From: Prevotella sp.
GTDB taxonomy: Bacteria > Bacteroidota > Bacteroidia > Bacteroidales > Bacteroidaceae
Length of the DNA stretch: 64,000 bases
Direction of reading: 5' to 3'
Assembly: GCA_017940545.1 (NCBI GenBank)
Contig: JAGAYI010000041.1
Location: 20,121 to 84,120 of the forward strand
The notes under the pieces are model-generated. The model ran no database searches. It was not told the origin of the DNA and saw only the letters and a program-made list of their open reading frames with translations. The position numbers were made by a program, and so were the translations under genes. How positions within the stretch are numbered: the stretch's first letter is position 1; every line of letters begins with the position of its first letter. This document shows, in pieces, positions 16,553 through 25,774 of the stretch.

Positions 16553-18607
16553 TTATTTCTCAGGGGTCTCGGAGTTTTCAGTTGTTTCGGAGTCCTTGGA
16601 AGCGGCAGCTGCTGCCTCCAGTTCCTTCTCGCGACGCTCAGCCATAGCCTCTGCGTCAGCCCGCATCTGGGCCTCTAACAGTTCTTCGGCGCGACTGGTC
16701 CAGGGGCGTGGGCCGAAAATCTTCTCAACATCTTCGGCAAAGATGACCTCGCGGTCAACCAGCAGCTGTGCCAGCTGGGCATGACCCTCCTTGTGCTCGG
16801 TCAGTATCTGTTTGGCGCGTTCATACTGGGCGTTGATCATCTCCAACACCTCGTCGTCAATAATCTTGGCCGTCGTCTCTGAGTAAGGACGCTGGAACTG
16901 GTACTCCGTATTATTATAATAGCATACGTTTGGCAGTTTGCTGCCCATGCCTGCAAAGGCTATCATGCCGTATGCCTGTTTCGTTGTGCGCTCCAGGTCG
17001 TTCATGGCACCGGTAGAGATGTGCCCGATAAAGAGCTCCTCGGCAGCGCGGCCGCCCAAGAGTGAACACATCTCGTCGAGCATGGCCTCCTTGGTCTGCA
17101 GCACGCGCTCCTCGGGCAGATACCATGCAGCGCCAAGAGCACGGCCGCGCGGCACAATGCTTACCTTCACTAATGGGTTGGCAAACTCCGTGAACCATGA
17201 TATGGTGGCGTGGCCGGCTTCGTGGATGGCTATGGAGCGTTTTTCCTGCTCGGTCATGACCTTCGTCTTCTTCTCCAGTCCTCCTATGATGCGGTCAACG
17301 GCATCCAGAAAGTCCTGCTTGCCTACCTTCTCGCTGTTGTGACGGGCAGCTATCAGGGCCGCTTCGTTGCACACGTTGGCAATGTCGGCACCCGAGAATC
17401 CCGGTGTCTGGCGAGCCAGGAAGTCAATATCTACATTCTCGTCTAATTTCAGGGGCTTCAGGTGCACGTTGAACACCTCTTTACGTTCGTTCAGGTCAGG
17501 TAAATCGACGTGAATCTGACGGTCGAAACGTCCTGCACGCAACAGGGCGGAGTCGAGCATATCGGCACGGTTTGTGGCAGCCAGTGTGATGATGCCGCTG
17601 TTCGTGCCGAAGCCGTCCATCTCCGTCAGCAGGGCGTTCAGCGTGTTCTCGCGTTCGTCGTTACCACCCATGGCGGGGTTCTTCGAGCGGGCACGTCCCA
17701 CGGCGTCTATCTCGTCAATGAAGATGATGCACGGAGCTTTCTGCTTGGCCTGCTGGAACAGGTCACGCACACGGCTGGCGCCCACACCGACAAACATTTC
17801 AACAAAGTCACTACCCGACATCGAGAAGAAGGGTACACCAGCCTCGCCGGCCACGGCCTTTGCCATGAGCGTCTTACCCGTGCCCGGAGGGCCTACCAGT
17901 AGTGCTCCTTTGGGAATCTTTCCGCCCAAGTCGGTGTATTTCTGTGGGTTCTTCAGGAAATCGACAATCTCTTGCATCTCCTGCTTGGCACCAGCCTGTC
18001 CGGCTACATCCTTGAAGGTAATCTGCAGGTTGCCGCCATTCTCATACATCTTAGCCTTGCTCTTGCCAACGTTGAAGATGCCGCCGCCCATGCCTGCTCC
18101 GCCGCCCATGCGTCGCATGAAGAATATCCACACAGCGATGATGACCACTATGGGCAGAATGTTGTAAATCAGGAAGTTCATCACCTCGTTGCTATTGCGG
18201 TTCTCGTAGCTGAAGTCGCCCGTGAACTTCTGGTCAGCACGCATCTGGCTGATAAACTGTTCCACCTGGTCAACAGAACCTATCTCTACCGTAATAAACG
18301 GTTCAGTACCCGTCTGCTGCACACCCTGCTTGAACACCTCGCGCACCTTCTCTGGCTTGATGTACAGGCGCAGCTCGCTCTGGTTTTTGTTGACTACGAT
18401 TTTCTTGGCATAGCCTGCGGTGACCATTTCCTTAAACTTTGAGTACGACACTTGCTTCTTCGTGTTGGTACTGTCGGTTCCCCCCGTCAGGTAAAGGCCA
18501 ATGAGAATGGCAATGACAATGGCATAAATCCAACTCATGTTGAACTTAGGCATGTTCATCTTCGGCTGGCCGTTGTTGTTTCCGTTATAGTTGTTATTGG
18601 CATCCAT
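16553..18607 (-). CDS. ftsH: ATP-dependent zinc metalloprotease FtsH
   Basis: A 684-residue membrane AAA+ protease. An asparagine-rich N-terminus leads to TM1 (about 25-41), a periplasmic domain and TM2 (about 147-164). The AAA module has Walker A GPPGTGKT (239-246), Walker [12 protein letters not shown] and [23 protein letters not shown]. The zinc site HEAGH follows. It degrades membrane and regulatory proteins. Full length; the C-terminus is alanine/glutamate-rich. Confidence 0.97.
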   Translation of the reverse strand: MDANNNYNGNNNGQPKMNMPKFNMSWIYAIVIAILIGLYLTGGTDSTNTKKQVSYSKFKEMVTAGYAKKIVVNKNQSELRLYIKPEKVREVFKQGVQQTGTEPFITVEIGSVDQVEQFISQMRADQKFTGDFSYENRNSNEVMNFLIYNILPIVVIIAVWIFFMRRMGGGAGMGGGIFNVGKSKAKMYENGGNLQITFKDVAGQAGAKQEMQEIVDFLKNPQKYTDLGGKIPKGALLVGPPGTGKTLMAKAVAGEAGVPFFSMSGSDFVEMFVGVGASRVRDLFQQAKQKAPCIIFIDEIDAVGRARSKNPAMGGNDERENTLNALLTEMDGFGTNSGIITLAATNRADMLDSALLRAGRFDRQIHVDLPDLNERKEVFNVHLKPLKLDENVDIDFLARQTPGFSGADIANVCNEAALIAARHNSEKVGKQDFLDAVDRIIGGLEKKTKVMTEQEKRSIAIHEAGHATISWFTEFANPLVKVSIVPRGRALGAAWYLPEERVLQTKEAMLDEMCSLLGGRAAEELFIGHISTGAMNDLERTTKQAYGMIAFAGMGSKLPNVCYYNNTEYQFQRPYSETTAKIIDDEVLEMINAQYERAKQILTEHKEGHAQLAQLLVDREVIFAEDVEKIFGPRPWTSRAEELLEAQMRADAEAMAERREKELEAAAAASKDSETTENSETPEK

Positions 18608-18665
18608 TTCCTTATATTCTCAGTATTTTTTGATCTTTAATCTTTTATGTTTAACTTTTAAATTT

Positions 18666-19025
18666 TTAATCCACGTCCGGTATTCTCGTCAGTAGAGCAT
18701 CGGCCCAGAGGTGTTCCAGATCGTAGAACTCGCGGACGTCGGGCAGGAAAATGTGAACCAGCACGTCACCATAGTCCATGGCAACCCATTGGGCGTTTCC
18801 CTGCCCGGCCACGGCCGACGGCTTCTCGTCCAGTTCCTTGCGGGCAAAATCGCCGACAGATTCTGTGATGGCTTCCACCTGTGCCGGAGAATTGCCTTGG
18901 CAAATGACAAAATATTTGCATATCGTTCCTTCTATTCCAGTAAGGTCAGCAATGACAATGCTGCTTCCTTTCTTTTCCTGTATGCCCTTTGTAATGGTAT
19001 TTACTAACTGCCTTGTTTGTTCCAT
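18666..19025 (-). CDS. rsfS: Ribosomal silencing factor RsfS
   Basis: A 119-residue RsfS/Iojap protein that binds uL14 and blocks subunit joining in starvation. Typical segments are IADLTGIEGTICKYFVICQGNSPAQVEAI and the conserved GNAQWVAMDYGDVLVHIFLPDVREFYDLEHLWADA. It is the first gene of rsfS-ftsH-cdsA. A -7 box lies at 19051-19058. Confidence 0.95.
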   Translation of the reverse strand: MEQTRQLVNTITKGIQEKKGSSIVIADLTGIEGTICKYFVICQGNSPAQVEAITESVGDFARKELDEKPSAVAGQGNAQWVAMDYGDVLVHIFLPDVREFYDLEHLWADALLTRIPDVD

Positions 19026-19050
19026 TAATATAAGTATGTGTATTTTTGCA

Positions 19051-19058
19051 CAAAGGTA
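19051..19058 (-). promoter_or_regulatory. -7 promoter box of rsfS-ftsH-cdsA
   Basis: TACCTTTG on the minus strand, 26 bp before the rsfS ATG. Confidence 0.65.
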
Positions 19059-19152
19059 CGTTATTTTTCTTGTAAATCTTATAACAAGCCATTTTTTTTG
19101 CGCTTTTTTATAATTTTCTTCTATTTTTTTTTGCAGATTCCAAAAAATGCAT

Positions 19153-19160
19153 TACCTTTG
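19153..19160 (+). promoter_or_regulatory. -7 promoter box of tRNA-Gln
   Basis: TACCTTTG followed by CACCC, 40 bp before the tRNA 5' end. Confidence 0.65.
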
Positions 19161-19200
19161 CACCCGCAAATCAGCAAGACGCTGGTTGCAACAAAGGCAT

Positions 19201-19271
19201 TGGGGTATGGTGTAATGGTAACACTGCAGATTCTGGTCCTGCCTTTCCTGGTTCGAGTCCGGGTACCCCAA
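19201..19271 (+). tRNA. tRNA-Gln (anticodon CTG)
   Basis: Cloverleaf read by eye. The acceptor arm TGGGGTA pairs with TACCCCA, the D arm is GTGT/ACAC, and the anticodon loop TTCTGGT gives CTG. The T arm is CCTGG-TTCGAGT-CCGGG and the discriminator is A. The first base pair is the weak U1-A72 typical of bacterial tRNA-Gln. CCA is not encoded. A strong terminator follows. Confidence 0.93.
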
Positions 19272-19276
19272 CAGAG

Positions 19277-19316
19277 AAAAAGGCGATTTCCAATTCGGAA
19301 ATTGCCTTTTTCTTTT
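19277..19316 (+). terminator. Intrinsic terminator after tRNA-Gln
   Basis: AAAAAGGC-ATTTCC pairs with GGAAAT-GCCTTTTT around AATTC, ending in TTTTTCTTTT. Confidence 0.85.
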
Positions 19317-19336
19317 GATATTTTCGTAAATAATTG

Positions 19337-19344
19337 TAACTTTG
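19337..19344 (+). promoter_or_regulatory. -7 promoter box of 2-hydroxyacid dehydrogenase gene
   Basis: TAACTTTG followed by C, 22 bp before the ATG at 19367. Confidence 0.65.
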
Positions 19345-19366
19345 CGGGCGGATAATTTATACGCGT

Positions 19367-20323
19367 ATGAAGATAACTATACTGGACGGATATGGGGCTA
19401 ATCCTGGCGACCTGTCATGGGATGAATTGAAGGAGTTGGGTGATGTGACGGTATATGACCGGACAAGGCCTGAGGATACAGTGGCAAAAGCGATTGACGC
19501 TGATATCGTGCTGACGAACAAAGTCGTTCTTGGACGCCGCGAAATCAGTCTGTTACCAAAGCTGAAATATATCGGTGTGCTGGCTACAGGGTACAATGTA
19601 GTTGATATTGAGGCAGCCAGTGAACGGGGCATCATCGTGACCAATGTGCCTGCATACAGCACGGAGAGTGTGGTACAGATGACTTTTGCGCACTTACTGA
19701 CAATAACGAACCGCACGGAACATTATGCCATACAGAATAGGAACGGTCGGTGGAGCGAGAATACTGACTTCTGCTATTGGGACACTCCGCTGACAGAAAT
19801 GGCAGGGAAGACTTTTGGTATCGTGGGATTGGGCACTATCGGGAAACGGGTGGCACAGATAGCCCTTGCTTTCGGCATGAAGGTGAAGGCTTTGACGAGC
19901 AAGTCGGCTGATGCCTTGCCAGAGGGTATTGAAAAAGTTGACCTGAAGGAGCTGCTGGCTTCGGCTGACGTACTGTCGTTGCATTGCCCGCTGACTCCTG
20001 ACACGCGCCACATGATTAATGCAGAGGCACTGGCACTGATGAAGCCTAATGCCATTTTGATTAATACGGGTCGCGGCCCGTTGGTATGTGACAGCGACGT
20101 GGCTAAAGCCCTGGAGATAGGACAGATTGCTGCCTACTGTGCTGACGTGATGACAGTGGAGCCGCCTAAGGCTGACAATCCCCTGCTCCGCCAACCAAAT
20201 GCCTACTTTACCCCTCATATTGCTTGGGCAACACGCGAGGCACGCATTCGACTGCTGAACATTGCCATTGAGAATGTCAAGGCATTCGTTTCCCGATGTC
20301 CTCAGAATGTGGTTAACCCATGA
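19367..20323 (+). CDS. D-2-hydroxyacid dehydrogenase (glycerate dehydrogenase-like)
   Basis: A 318-residue NAD(P)-dependent dehydrogenase of the D-isomer family. It has the Rossmann motif FGIVGLGTIGKRVAQIALAFGMKV, the substrate-binding VLATGYNVVDI, and the catalytic region LHCPLTPDTRHMIN ... ILINTGRGPLVCDSDVAKALE. The late segment PHIAWATREARIRL carries the catalytic histidine. It resembles hydroxypyruvate/glycerate dehydrogenases; the substrate is inferred. A HAD phosphatase gene starts 6 bp downstream, so the two are cotranscribed. Confidence 0.9.
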   Translation: MKITILDGYGANPGDLSWDELKELGDVTVYDRTRPEDTVAKAIDADIVLTNKVVLGRREISLLPKLKYIGVLATGYNVVDIEAASERGIIVTNVPAYSTESVVQMTFAHLLTITNRTEHYAIQNRNGRWSENTDFCYWDTPLTEMAGKTFGIVGLGTIGKRVAQIALAFGMKVKALTSKSADALPEGIEKVDLKELLASADVLSLHCPLTPDTRHMINAEALALMKPNAILINTGRGPLVCDSDVAKALEIGQIAAYCADVMTVEPPKADNPLLRQPNAYFTPHIAWATREARIRLLNIAIENVKAFVSRCPQNVVNP

Positions 20324-20329
20324 TACTAT

Positions 20330-21118
20330 ATGAGCAAAAGATACGCCCTTTTCTTTGATATTGACGGTACGCTGGTTAGTTTCAAGACACATGAGATACC
20401 GCCATCAACCATCTTTGCGCTGACACAGGCAAAGGCGAATGGACACCGTGTCTATATAGCTACAGGGCGCCCGCCTGTTATCATTACGAACCTTGGTGCC
20501 ATCGAACATCTCATCGACGGCTATATCACGACGAATGGAGCCTTGTGTTTCGTAGGCGACGACTTAGTGACTTGTCACCCCATTGCTAAGAGTGACGTGA
20601 TGACCATTGTTGAGGATTCGAAAACAAAGGGATATAGTCTTATCGTCGTTGGCAAGAAAGACGTTGCTGTCCTTGACCCTACTGGTGACGTGGTTCGTAT
20701 ATTCCGGCAGATGCTTGCCGTCAAGAATCTGGATAAAGCCTCTCCTTTAGAAGAAGTCCTGAAGCAGGACGTCCTGCAAATGACACCCTTCTTTCCTGCT
20801 GATTATGAACAACAAATGATGGCACGTTTGCCCCAGTGTATCTCGGGTCGTTGGCATCCTGAGTTTACGGACATCACAGCCAACGGAGCGGATAAAGGAA
20901 AAGGAATTGTCGCAATTGCCCGTCATGACTGCCTTGATATCAGCCAGACAATTGCTTTTGGTGATGGTGGCAATGACAAATCCATGATTTTGCAAGCTGG
21001 TGTCGGCATCGCTATGGGAAACGCTATTGACGAGTTAAAACAACAGGCAGATTATGTCACAACTTCTGTCGATGAAGACGGTATCCTCAATGCGCTCCGC
21101 CACTATGGTATTGTTTAA
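20330..21118 (+). CDS. HAD-superfamily phosphatase, Cof type
   Basis: A 262-residue Cof/YidA-type HAD hydrolase. Motif I is FFDIDGTLVS (D10, D12), motif II lies in YIATGRPP, and motif IV is IAFGDGGNDKSMILQAGVGIAMGNA. The C2-type cap lies between them. Such enzymes dephosphorylate sugar phosphates or nucleotide/cofactor intermediates; the substrate cannot be assigned. It is the second gene of a two-gene unit with the dehydrogenase, so a 3-phosphoglycerate-related metabolite is conceivable (inference). Confidence 0.88.
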   Translation: MSKRYALFFDIDGTLVSFKTHEIPPSTIFALTQAKANGHRVYIATGRPPVIITNLGAIEHLIDGYITTNGALCFVGDDLVTCHPIAKSDVMTIVEDSKTKGYSLIVVGKKDVAVLDPTGDVVRIFRQMLAVKNLDKASPLEEVLKQDVLQMTPFFPADYEQQMMARLPQCISGRWHPEFTDITANGADKGKGIVAIARHDCLDISQTIAFGDGGNDKSMILQAGVGIAMGNAIDELKQQADYVTTSVDEDGILNALRHYGIV

Positions 21119-21146
21119 TTACGGGTGAATCGCCTAAAAACAAGTA

Positions 21147-21180
21147 GCGCGGGCATACAAAATGAATTGCATGCCCGCGC
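21147..21180. terminator. Hairpin between convergent genes
   Basis: GCGCGGGCAT pairs perfectly with ATGCCCGCGC, extended by CAA/TTG. It separates the HAD gene from the convergent DUF349 gene and probably serves both. No strong T-run. Confidence 0.65.
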
Positions 21181-21200
21181 GAAACCATATTGCAACTTAA

Positions 21201-23090
21201 TTATTGCTTGTTCTCAGCGTCGATGGCTTTGATTTTCTCGCGAACCAGGTTCATGTCGTCCTTCAGCTTCTGCACCTTGCGGTTCATTTCGTCAATGAGC
21301 GAGTTGCCCTTCTTTGACGAGGCATTCAGGAATCCGAGGTTGTTCTCGTAGGTCTGCACCTCCTGCTTAATGGCCTCATACTGGCGCATCAGCCTTGCAC
21401 GCTCGTTGTCGAGAGCATTCTCACCACGCTCGGCCACCTGCTTCAGGTTGTCCTTGAATTTGCTGAGCCGACGTTTGGCAACGCTGATGTTCAGGTCTTT
21501 ATAGAGCTTGTCGAGTACGCTGTGGTACTCTTCATATACCTTATCCTTCTCCTTGAAAGGTACGTGACCCACGGCCTGATATTCCTCAACGAGCTGCTGC
21601 ACCTTCTCCTGCAGTCCTTCGGCATTTTCTTCTGCCACGGCTTTCAGCTTTTCAATGATTTCGCGCTTGCGGGAAAGGTTCTGGTGCTCCTCGTTACGCT
21701 GTCCGGCACCGGCGGCGTTGCGAGCCTCGAAGAACTTGTTGCAGGCTCCGAGGAACTCCTCCCAGAGCTGGTCGCCCAGTTTCTTGGGCACCATGCCGAT
21801 GGTCTTCCACTCCTTCTGCAGGGCGATGAGCTTGTCGCTGGTCGATTTCCACTCGGTGCTGTCCTGCAGGGCTCTGGCTTTCTCAATGAGGGCGCGTTTC
21901 TTTTCTGCGTTCTCCTTGAAGGTGTCCTTCAGCGTCTTGAAGTATTCGGCCTTCTTCCCGAAGAAGTCGTCGCAGGCGGCGCGGAAACGCTCGAAGATTT
22001 TGACGTTCATCTTCTGCGGGGCGAAGCCGATGGTCTTCCACTCTGCTTGAATGTCGATAATCTCCTTGGTACGTTTCTCCCAGTCAGCAGAGCCTTTGCT
22101 TTCAGCATTGGCAATGGCCTCTACCTTCTCGCAGAGAGCTGTCTTACGGGCCAGGTTGTCTTCCTCTTTGGCGCGCAGCGTCTCGAAGTGCTGCTGGTGG
22201 CGCTTGTTAATGACGGTGGAAGCTGCCTTGAAGCGCGTCCATATTTCCTCGCGCAGTTCCTTGCTGACGGGTCCCGTCTCGCGGTATTCCTGGTGCAGTT
22301 TCTGCAGTTGGTGGAAGGCGCTGATAACGTCCGGTTCGTCGGCCAGCCGCTCGGCAGCCTCGCACAGGCGGGTCTTGGCTTCCAAATTTTTCTTGAAGTC
22401 ATATTCGCGAGCCTCGCTGTTCAGTTTCAGCAAGTCGTAGAACTGTTCTACGTAGAGCTGATAGCTGCGCCATAGCTCGTTGGCTTTTTCGGCGGGAATG
22501 TTTTTGATTTCCTTCCATTCCTGCTGCAGGGCCTTGAAGTCCTGATACGACTTGTTGGCTTCTTCGGGCGAGGTCACCATAGCCTTGATTTTCTCAATGA
22601 TGTCGAGCTTCTTCTTCAAGTTCTCAGCTTTTTCTGCCTCTTGTTCTTTGAAGAGCTGGGCCCTTTTCTCCTTGATGATGCCCATTTCGGCCTTAAAGGC
22701 TTCCTCCTCGGGGTCTGGAGTGACTTGGAATGCCGTTACGTCGCCGCCGCTTTCGGTGAATGCCTTGAACTGGGCATCGCGCTCGGCAATGTGTAACTTG
22801 TAGAATACCGTCTTGAGATAGTCTATCTCGTCCTTCTGCAGCGGCTCGTCGCCGTGAGCTATTTCCTTGACGCGCTCCAGTATTTCCTTTTTTGAGTTAT
22901 ACACTTTACGCTCGGGCTGCTCTGCCACAGCTTCTTCGGCAGGAGTATCCTGTGTGGGTTCCTCTGCGGGGGTTTCCCTGACGGGTTCCTCTGCGGTGAT
23001 TTCCTGTACAGTTGCTTCTGCTGGGGTTCCTACTACTTGGTTTTCTTGTTCCAGGGTGGCCGTTTCGAGGGCCTTTTCTTGAGAGTCCAT
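21201..23090 (-). CDS. DUF349 domain-containing protein
   Basis: A 629-residue, highly charged, helical protein with several DUF349 repeats, recognisable by recurring W-K-x-I and F-W-x-x-F-type blocks: LQQEWKEIKNIPAEKANELWRSY, LHQEYRETGPVSKELREEIWTRFK, IQAEWKTIGFAPQKMNVKIFERF and LQKEWKTIGMVPKKLGDQLWEEF. An acidic, proline-rich N-terminus (residues 1-60) has EEP/ETPAEEP-type repeats. Coiled coil is likely throughout. The role is unknown. It is monocistronic, with a -7 box at 23141-23148. Confidence 0.88.
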   Translation of the reverse strand: MDSQEKALETATLEQENQVVGTPAEATVQEITAEEPVRETPAEEPTQDTPAEEAVAEQPERKVYNSKKEILERVKEIAHGDEPLQKDEIDYLKTVFYKLHIAERDAQFKAFTESGGDVTAFQVTPDPEEEAFKAEMGIIKEKRAQLFKEQEAEKAENLKKKLDIIEKIKAMVTSPEEANKSYQDFKALQQEWKEIKNIPAEKANELWRSYQLYVEQFYDLLKLNSEAREYDFKKNLEAKTRLCEAAERLADEPDVISAFHQLQKLHQEYRETGPVSKELREEIWTRFKAASTVINKRHQQHFETLRAKEEDNLARKTALCEKVEAIANAESKGSADWEKRTKEIIDIQAEWKTIGFAPQKMNVKIFERFRAACDDFFGKKAEYFKTLKDTFKENAEKKRALIEKARALQDSTEWKSTSDKLIALQKEWKTIGMVPKKLGDQLWEEFLGACNKFFEARNAAGAGQRNEEHQNLSRKREIIEKLKAVAEENAEGLQEKVQQLVEEYQAVGHVPFKEKDKVYEEYHSVLDKLYKDLNISVAKRRLSKFKDNLKQVAERGENALDNERARLMRQYEAIKQEVQTYENNLGFLNASSKKGNSLIDEMNRKVQKLKDDMNLVREKIKAIDAENKQ

Positions 23091-23140
23091 TGTTTAAACG
23101 TTTTAGTTTAACTTTAGGTTAGATCACACATATCAAGCTA

Positions 23141-23148
23141 CAAAGATA
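23141..23148 (-). promoter_or_regulatory. -7 promoter box of DUF349 gene
   Basis: TATCTTTG on the minus strand, about 50 bp before the ATG. An AAAAAGTAAAAAGG(T/C) tract related to the signal-peptide octamers follows at 23154-23190. Confidence 0.55.
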
Positions 23149-23315
23149 AATAAAAAAAGTAAAAAGGTGAAAAAAGTAAAAAGGCAAAGTATCGCATGTT
23201 TGCATTATTTAACGTTTACTGCATCCTTTTTTGTTTTTTTATTTAAGTTTCGCAAGCTCCACTAATTCCTTTAACTACCCCAACTTCAGAAAGTTGAATG
23301 ATGAAGTTTTAAATT

Positions 23316-24242
23316 CTATATCAGTCGTTTGTGTCTGAAAATGAACCAGGAAGCGATGGAAATGAGCATGCTCAGTACGATGGCGACGATGAACCCTACG
23401 GGGTTGCTCTCCATGCCGTTAATGAGGTTCATGCCGAAGAACGATGCCACCAGCGTAGGGAGCATGAGGATGATGGTCACCGAGGTCAGCGTACGCATGA
23501 TGGTGTTCATGTTGTTGTTGATGATGCTCTGATAGGTGTCCATGGTTGATTCCAGGATGTTCGAATAGATGTTGGCTGTTTCGCGGGCCTGTGTCATCTC
23601 AATGTTGACGTCTTCAATCAGGTCGGCATCCAGTTCGTCAATCTGCAGCTTGAACTTCAGCTTTGAGAGCAGTGTCTCGTTTCCGCGTATGGATGTGACG
23701 AAGTAGGTCAGCGAGTCCTGCAGTCGTGAGAGTCCGATGAGGCTTTCGTTGTTTACCTCCTGGTCAAGATTGCGCTTGGCCTTTTCAATCAGCATGTTAA
23801 TCTGCTTGAGGCGCTTCAGGTACCACACGGCCGAGGAAAGGAACAGCCGGAACGTCAAATCCACGAAATCGGTAAACCCCTCGCCTCGTTTCTGCTGGTA
23901 CGAAACGAAGTCAATCATCATGTTCGTCTCGTAATAGCAGACGGTAATGGTCACGTCGCGTTTATGGATGATGCCTAAGGGAACCGTCGTGTAGGGAGTC
24001 CTTGAGCGTACTTCCTTGACGTAGGGAATACGTAGGATAATCAGCATCCAACCGTCATCATATTCATAGCGTGCGCGCTCGTCGGTGTCGCTTATGTCGC
24101 TCAGAAAATAGTCGGGGATGTCGAATTTCTCTTCCAGCATCTGCTGGTCTTCGTCTGTGGGACACGTCACCTGTATCCAACAGTTGGGCTGCCACTCCTG
24201 GAGCTGGGTCAGTCCGTTGGTGTAGTTCCAGTAAGTCTTCAT
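23316..24242 (-). CDS. corA: CorA-family magnesium/metal transporter
   Basis: A 308-residue CorA protein: a large cytoplasmic N-terminal alpha/beta domain, a long helical neck, and two C-terminal spans. The selectivity signature GMN is present in FFGMNLINGMESNP near residue 268, and the C-terminus is basic (FRHKRLI). Transports Mg2+, possibly Co2+/Ni2+. A leader of about 135 nt between the -7 box (24382-24389) and the ATG contains GC-rich self-complementary segments. Confidence 0.92.
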   Translation of the reverse strand: MKTYWNYTNGLTQLQEWQPNCWIQVTCPTDEDQQMLEEKFDIPDYFLSDISDTDERARYEYDDGWMLIILRIPYVKEVRSRTPYTTVPLGIIHKRDVTITVCYYETNMMIDFVSYQQKRGEGFTDFVDLTFRLFLSSAVWYLKRLKQINMLIEKAKRNLDQEVNNESLIGLSRLQDSLTYFVTSIRGNETLLSKLKFKLQIDELDADLIEDVNIEMTQARETANIYSNILESTMDTYQSIINNNMNTIMRTLTSVTIILMLPTLVASFFGMNLINGMESNPVGFIVAIVLSMLISIASWFIFRHKRLI

Positions 24243-24381
24243 TGTTGCTAATCCTTTTTATAAAACGGTCTTAGCGGCAAGAGGATTAGCGGTCTTGCCT
24301 GCCGTTCCCCTTACCTTACGAATTGTAATTATCCGCCGGGTAGTCGTCCATTTTTTTTATTAATATTTGGTTTTCGCTTGC

Positions 24382-24389
24382 AAAGGTAC
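24382..24389 (-). promoter_or_regulatory. -7 promoter box of corA
   Basis: TACCTTTG followed by C on the minus strand, leaving a leader of about 135 nt. Confidence 0.6.
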
Positions 24390-24445
24390 GATTAAGTGAG
24401 CAAAGAACAAAATAAAAAAACATAAATTTAGTTTTTTTCTTTCTA

Positions 24446-24510
24446 AGACGAATGAACAAAAGGGCGAAGGTTTTAAGACGAATGGACGAGAGGACGAAGA
24501 TTTTTCAGAA
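24446..24510. repeat. GACGAAT octamer repeat
   Basis: Degenerate 8-bp-period units (AGACGAAT, GGACGAGA, GGACGAAG) in an intergenic gap. The same family recurs at 51050-51140, 51297-51345, 53165-53235 and 54042-54098. The rest of 24243-24867 shows no supported gene. Confidence 0.6.
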
Positions 24511-24812
24511 AAGTTTTTTTAAACGGTTACCAAATGTACACACTATGGGACATAAAAAAGTGTGGTGTGCCCACCGTGAAAATAACCCCTGGAAGGCTGT
24601 TTCTGACGGTGTACGGCCTACACCTAATGAACTGCAAATGGGCAAAATGCGGGAAAACTGAAAAAAGTGGAAAACACAGGCGACATGTAAACGCGAAAGT
24701 CCTGTAAATACGCGTTTTCTGAAATCCTGCAAAGTGGACGACAGGGACAAAAAGGGGCTAAAACGGCAAAAAAAAGTGGATTCGAAATTTGTACCCTATC
24801 ATGTGTTTTCTA

Positions 24813-24820
24813 TACTTTTG
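24813..24820 (+). promoter_or_regulatory. Promoter reading into the cassette's left inverted repeat
   Basis: TACTTTTG with TTTG at 24788-24791, a 21-bp spacing close to the Bacteroidota -33/-7 optimum. The transcript would run into the left inverted repeat, where a nine-codon frame MNLNVETEK-stop begins at 24872. No gene follows on this strand. Confidence 0.5.
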
Positions 24821-24867
24821 CCTCGAAAAAAAATCTGAAATGCGGAAAAATATCGTTCTAAACAGGG

Positions 24868-24944
24868 CAATATGAACCTTAACGTAGAAACGGAGAAATA
24901 GAAAACGGAGAAAACAAGTGCGGCCACCTTCACTGGCGGCCGCA
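24868..24944. repeat. Left 77-bp inverted repeat of the cassette
   Basis: Reverse complement of 30892-30968 with two mismatches in 77. It contains one copy of the 27-bp ATGAACCTTA motif and, at its inner end, the GTGCGGCC/GGCCGCAC terminator hairpin of the leftward operon. Confidence 0.9.
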
Positions 24945-24945
24945 C
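24914..24945 (-). terminator. Terminator of leftward cassette operon
   Basis: On the minus strand GTGCGGCC pairs with GGCCGCAC, followed by TTGTTTTC, just after the HU-like gene. The same hairpin ends the rightward operon. Confidence 0.7.
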
Positions 24946-24965
24946 CCAAAAAGAAAATTACAACA

Positions 24966-25340
24966 CTATTTTTCAGGCTTCCGTACAACAACATCGCTAT
25001 ACTCGATGCGGATTGCCTTCAGCTCCTTTACTAATGCCCTCTCCGGAATGAAACTAATGCTGAAATGCTTATTATTATATCGCAGTGAGAAAGTGCCGAA
25101 ATCATCTATCTTTACCCGATTCGACTCACAGATGGCTTCTTTTAGCTCCTCTACTATCATGCTAAGAGCCAATCGCAAACTTAGTTCATCAAGGCACAGG
25201 CCGCGCGTGTTGCATATTCGCTTCAGCAAGTCCCGCTGAGTAAGGCTATTCCAGAAATGAACGTTCTCCCTTTTGATGACCGTTCCATCAGGCCTTACAA
25301 ACGTTTTCCGTTCCAATCTTACTTTTTCATAGTGTTTCAT
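24966..25340 (-). CDS. HU/IHF-like DNA-binding protein
   Basis: A 124-residue basic protein. The segment VKIDDFGTFSLRYNNKHFSISFIPERALVKELKAIRIEY resembles the beta-arm body of Bacteroidota HU-family proteins (usually 'G-x-G-T-F' then 'V-x-F-x-P'), preceded by a helical RDLLKRICNTRGLCLDEL. Probably a nucleoid-type or architectural DNA-binding protein. It is the last gene of the leftward cassette operon, immediately after the P5-like gene, and is followed by a terminator inside the inverted repeat. Family moderate, exact role unknown. Confidence 0.65.
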   Translation of the reverse strand: MKHYEKVRLERKTFVRPDGTVIKRENVHFWNSLTQRDLLKRICNTRGLCLDELSLRLALSMIVEELKEAICESNRVKIDDFGTFSLRYNNKHFSISFIPERALVKELKAIRIEYSDVVVRKPEK

Positions 25341-25774
25341 ATCCAGAATTTTCTATAGTTTAAAGGAACTATATTGAATGATTTTTCAAACACGAAGTCG
25401 CTCATGGTGTAGCGTGACTCGAAGAGTGCCATGGCCGAAACCAGCTGTTTCAAGTCCATTCGAGTTCTATTCATATTCAGTTTTGCCATCTTGTTGGTGA
25501 CAAACTTGATGTAGTTCTGCTCTGCCTCGCCGCCGTCGGGAGCCCAGCGGTGAATAATGGCCGGAACGTACAGGCCTACTTCTTTTCGCATGGCGTAGCG
25601 CGTCAGTATGATGATAGCCGCGCGTATGCCGAATTCTATGCGCAAGAACTGTTCAAACTTCCCGTCCGTGTTGTTGGAGTATTTGCCAATCCAATAATTG
25701 CCTCTGGCATACACAATGTTCAGCGGATTACAGTTTCTGATTCCGCGCTCCAGTCGTTTTGCGTCGTCGGTCAT
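25337..25774 (-). CDS. P5-like lysozyme/structural protein
   Basis: A 145-residue protein matching what Bacteroidales genomes call 'structural protein P5': RGIRNCNPLNIVYARGNYWIGK, FEQFLRIEFGIRAAIIILTRYAMRKEVGLYVPAIIHRWAPDGGEAEQNYIKFV. This pattern resembles phage P5/muramidase-type proteins that act on peptidoglycan; the catalytic site is not certain. A strong Shine-Dalgarno (AAGGAGG) lies 8 bp before the ATG, unusual for this phylum. The start overlaps the stop of the 50-residue gene (ATGA), and the stop overlaps the start of the HU-like gene by 4 bp. Confidence 0.75.
   Translation of the reverse strand: MTDDAKRLERGIRNCNPLNIVYARGNYWIGKYSNNTDGKFEQFLRIEFGIRAAIIILTRYAMRKEVGLYVPAIIHRWAPDGGEAEQNYIKFVTNKMAKLNMNRTRMDLKQLVSAMALFESRYTMSDFVFEKSFNIVPLNYRKFWI

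Noticed and set aside
24452-24661. 69-residue frame upstream of the cassette
   Set aside because: Begins in the GACGAAT octamer array and contains no domain; no promoter or conserved feature.
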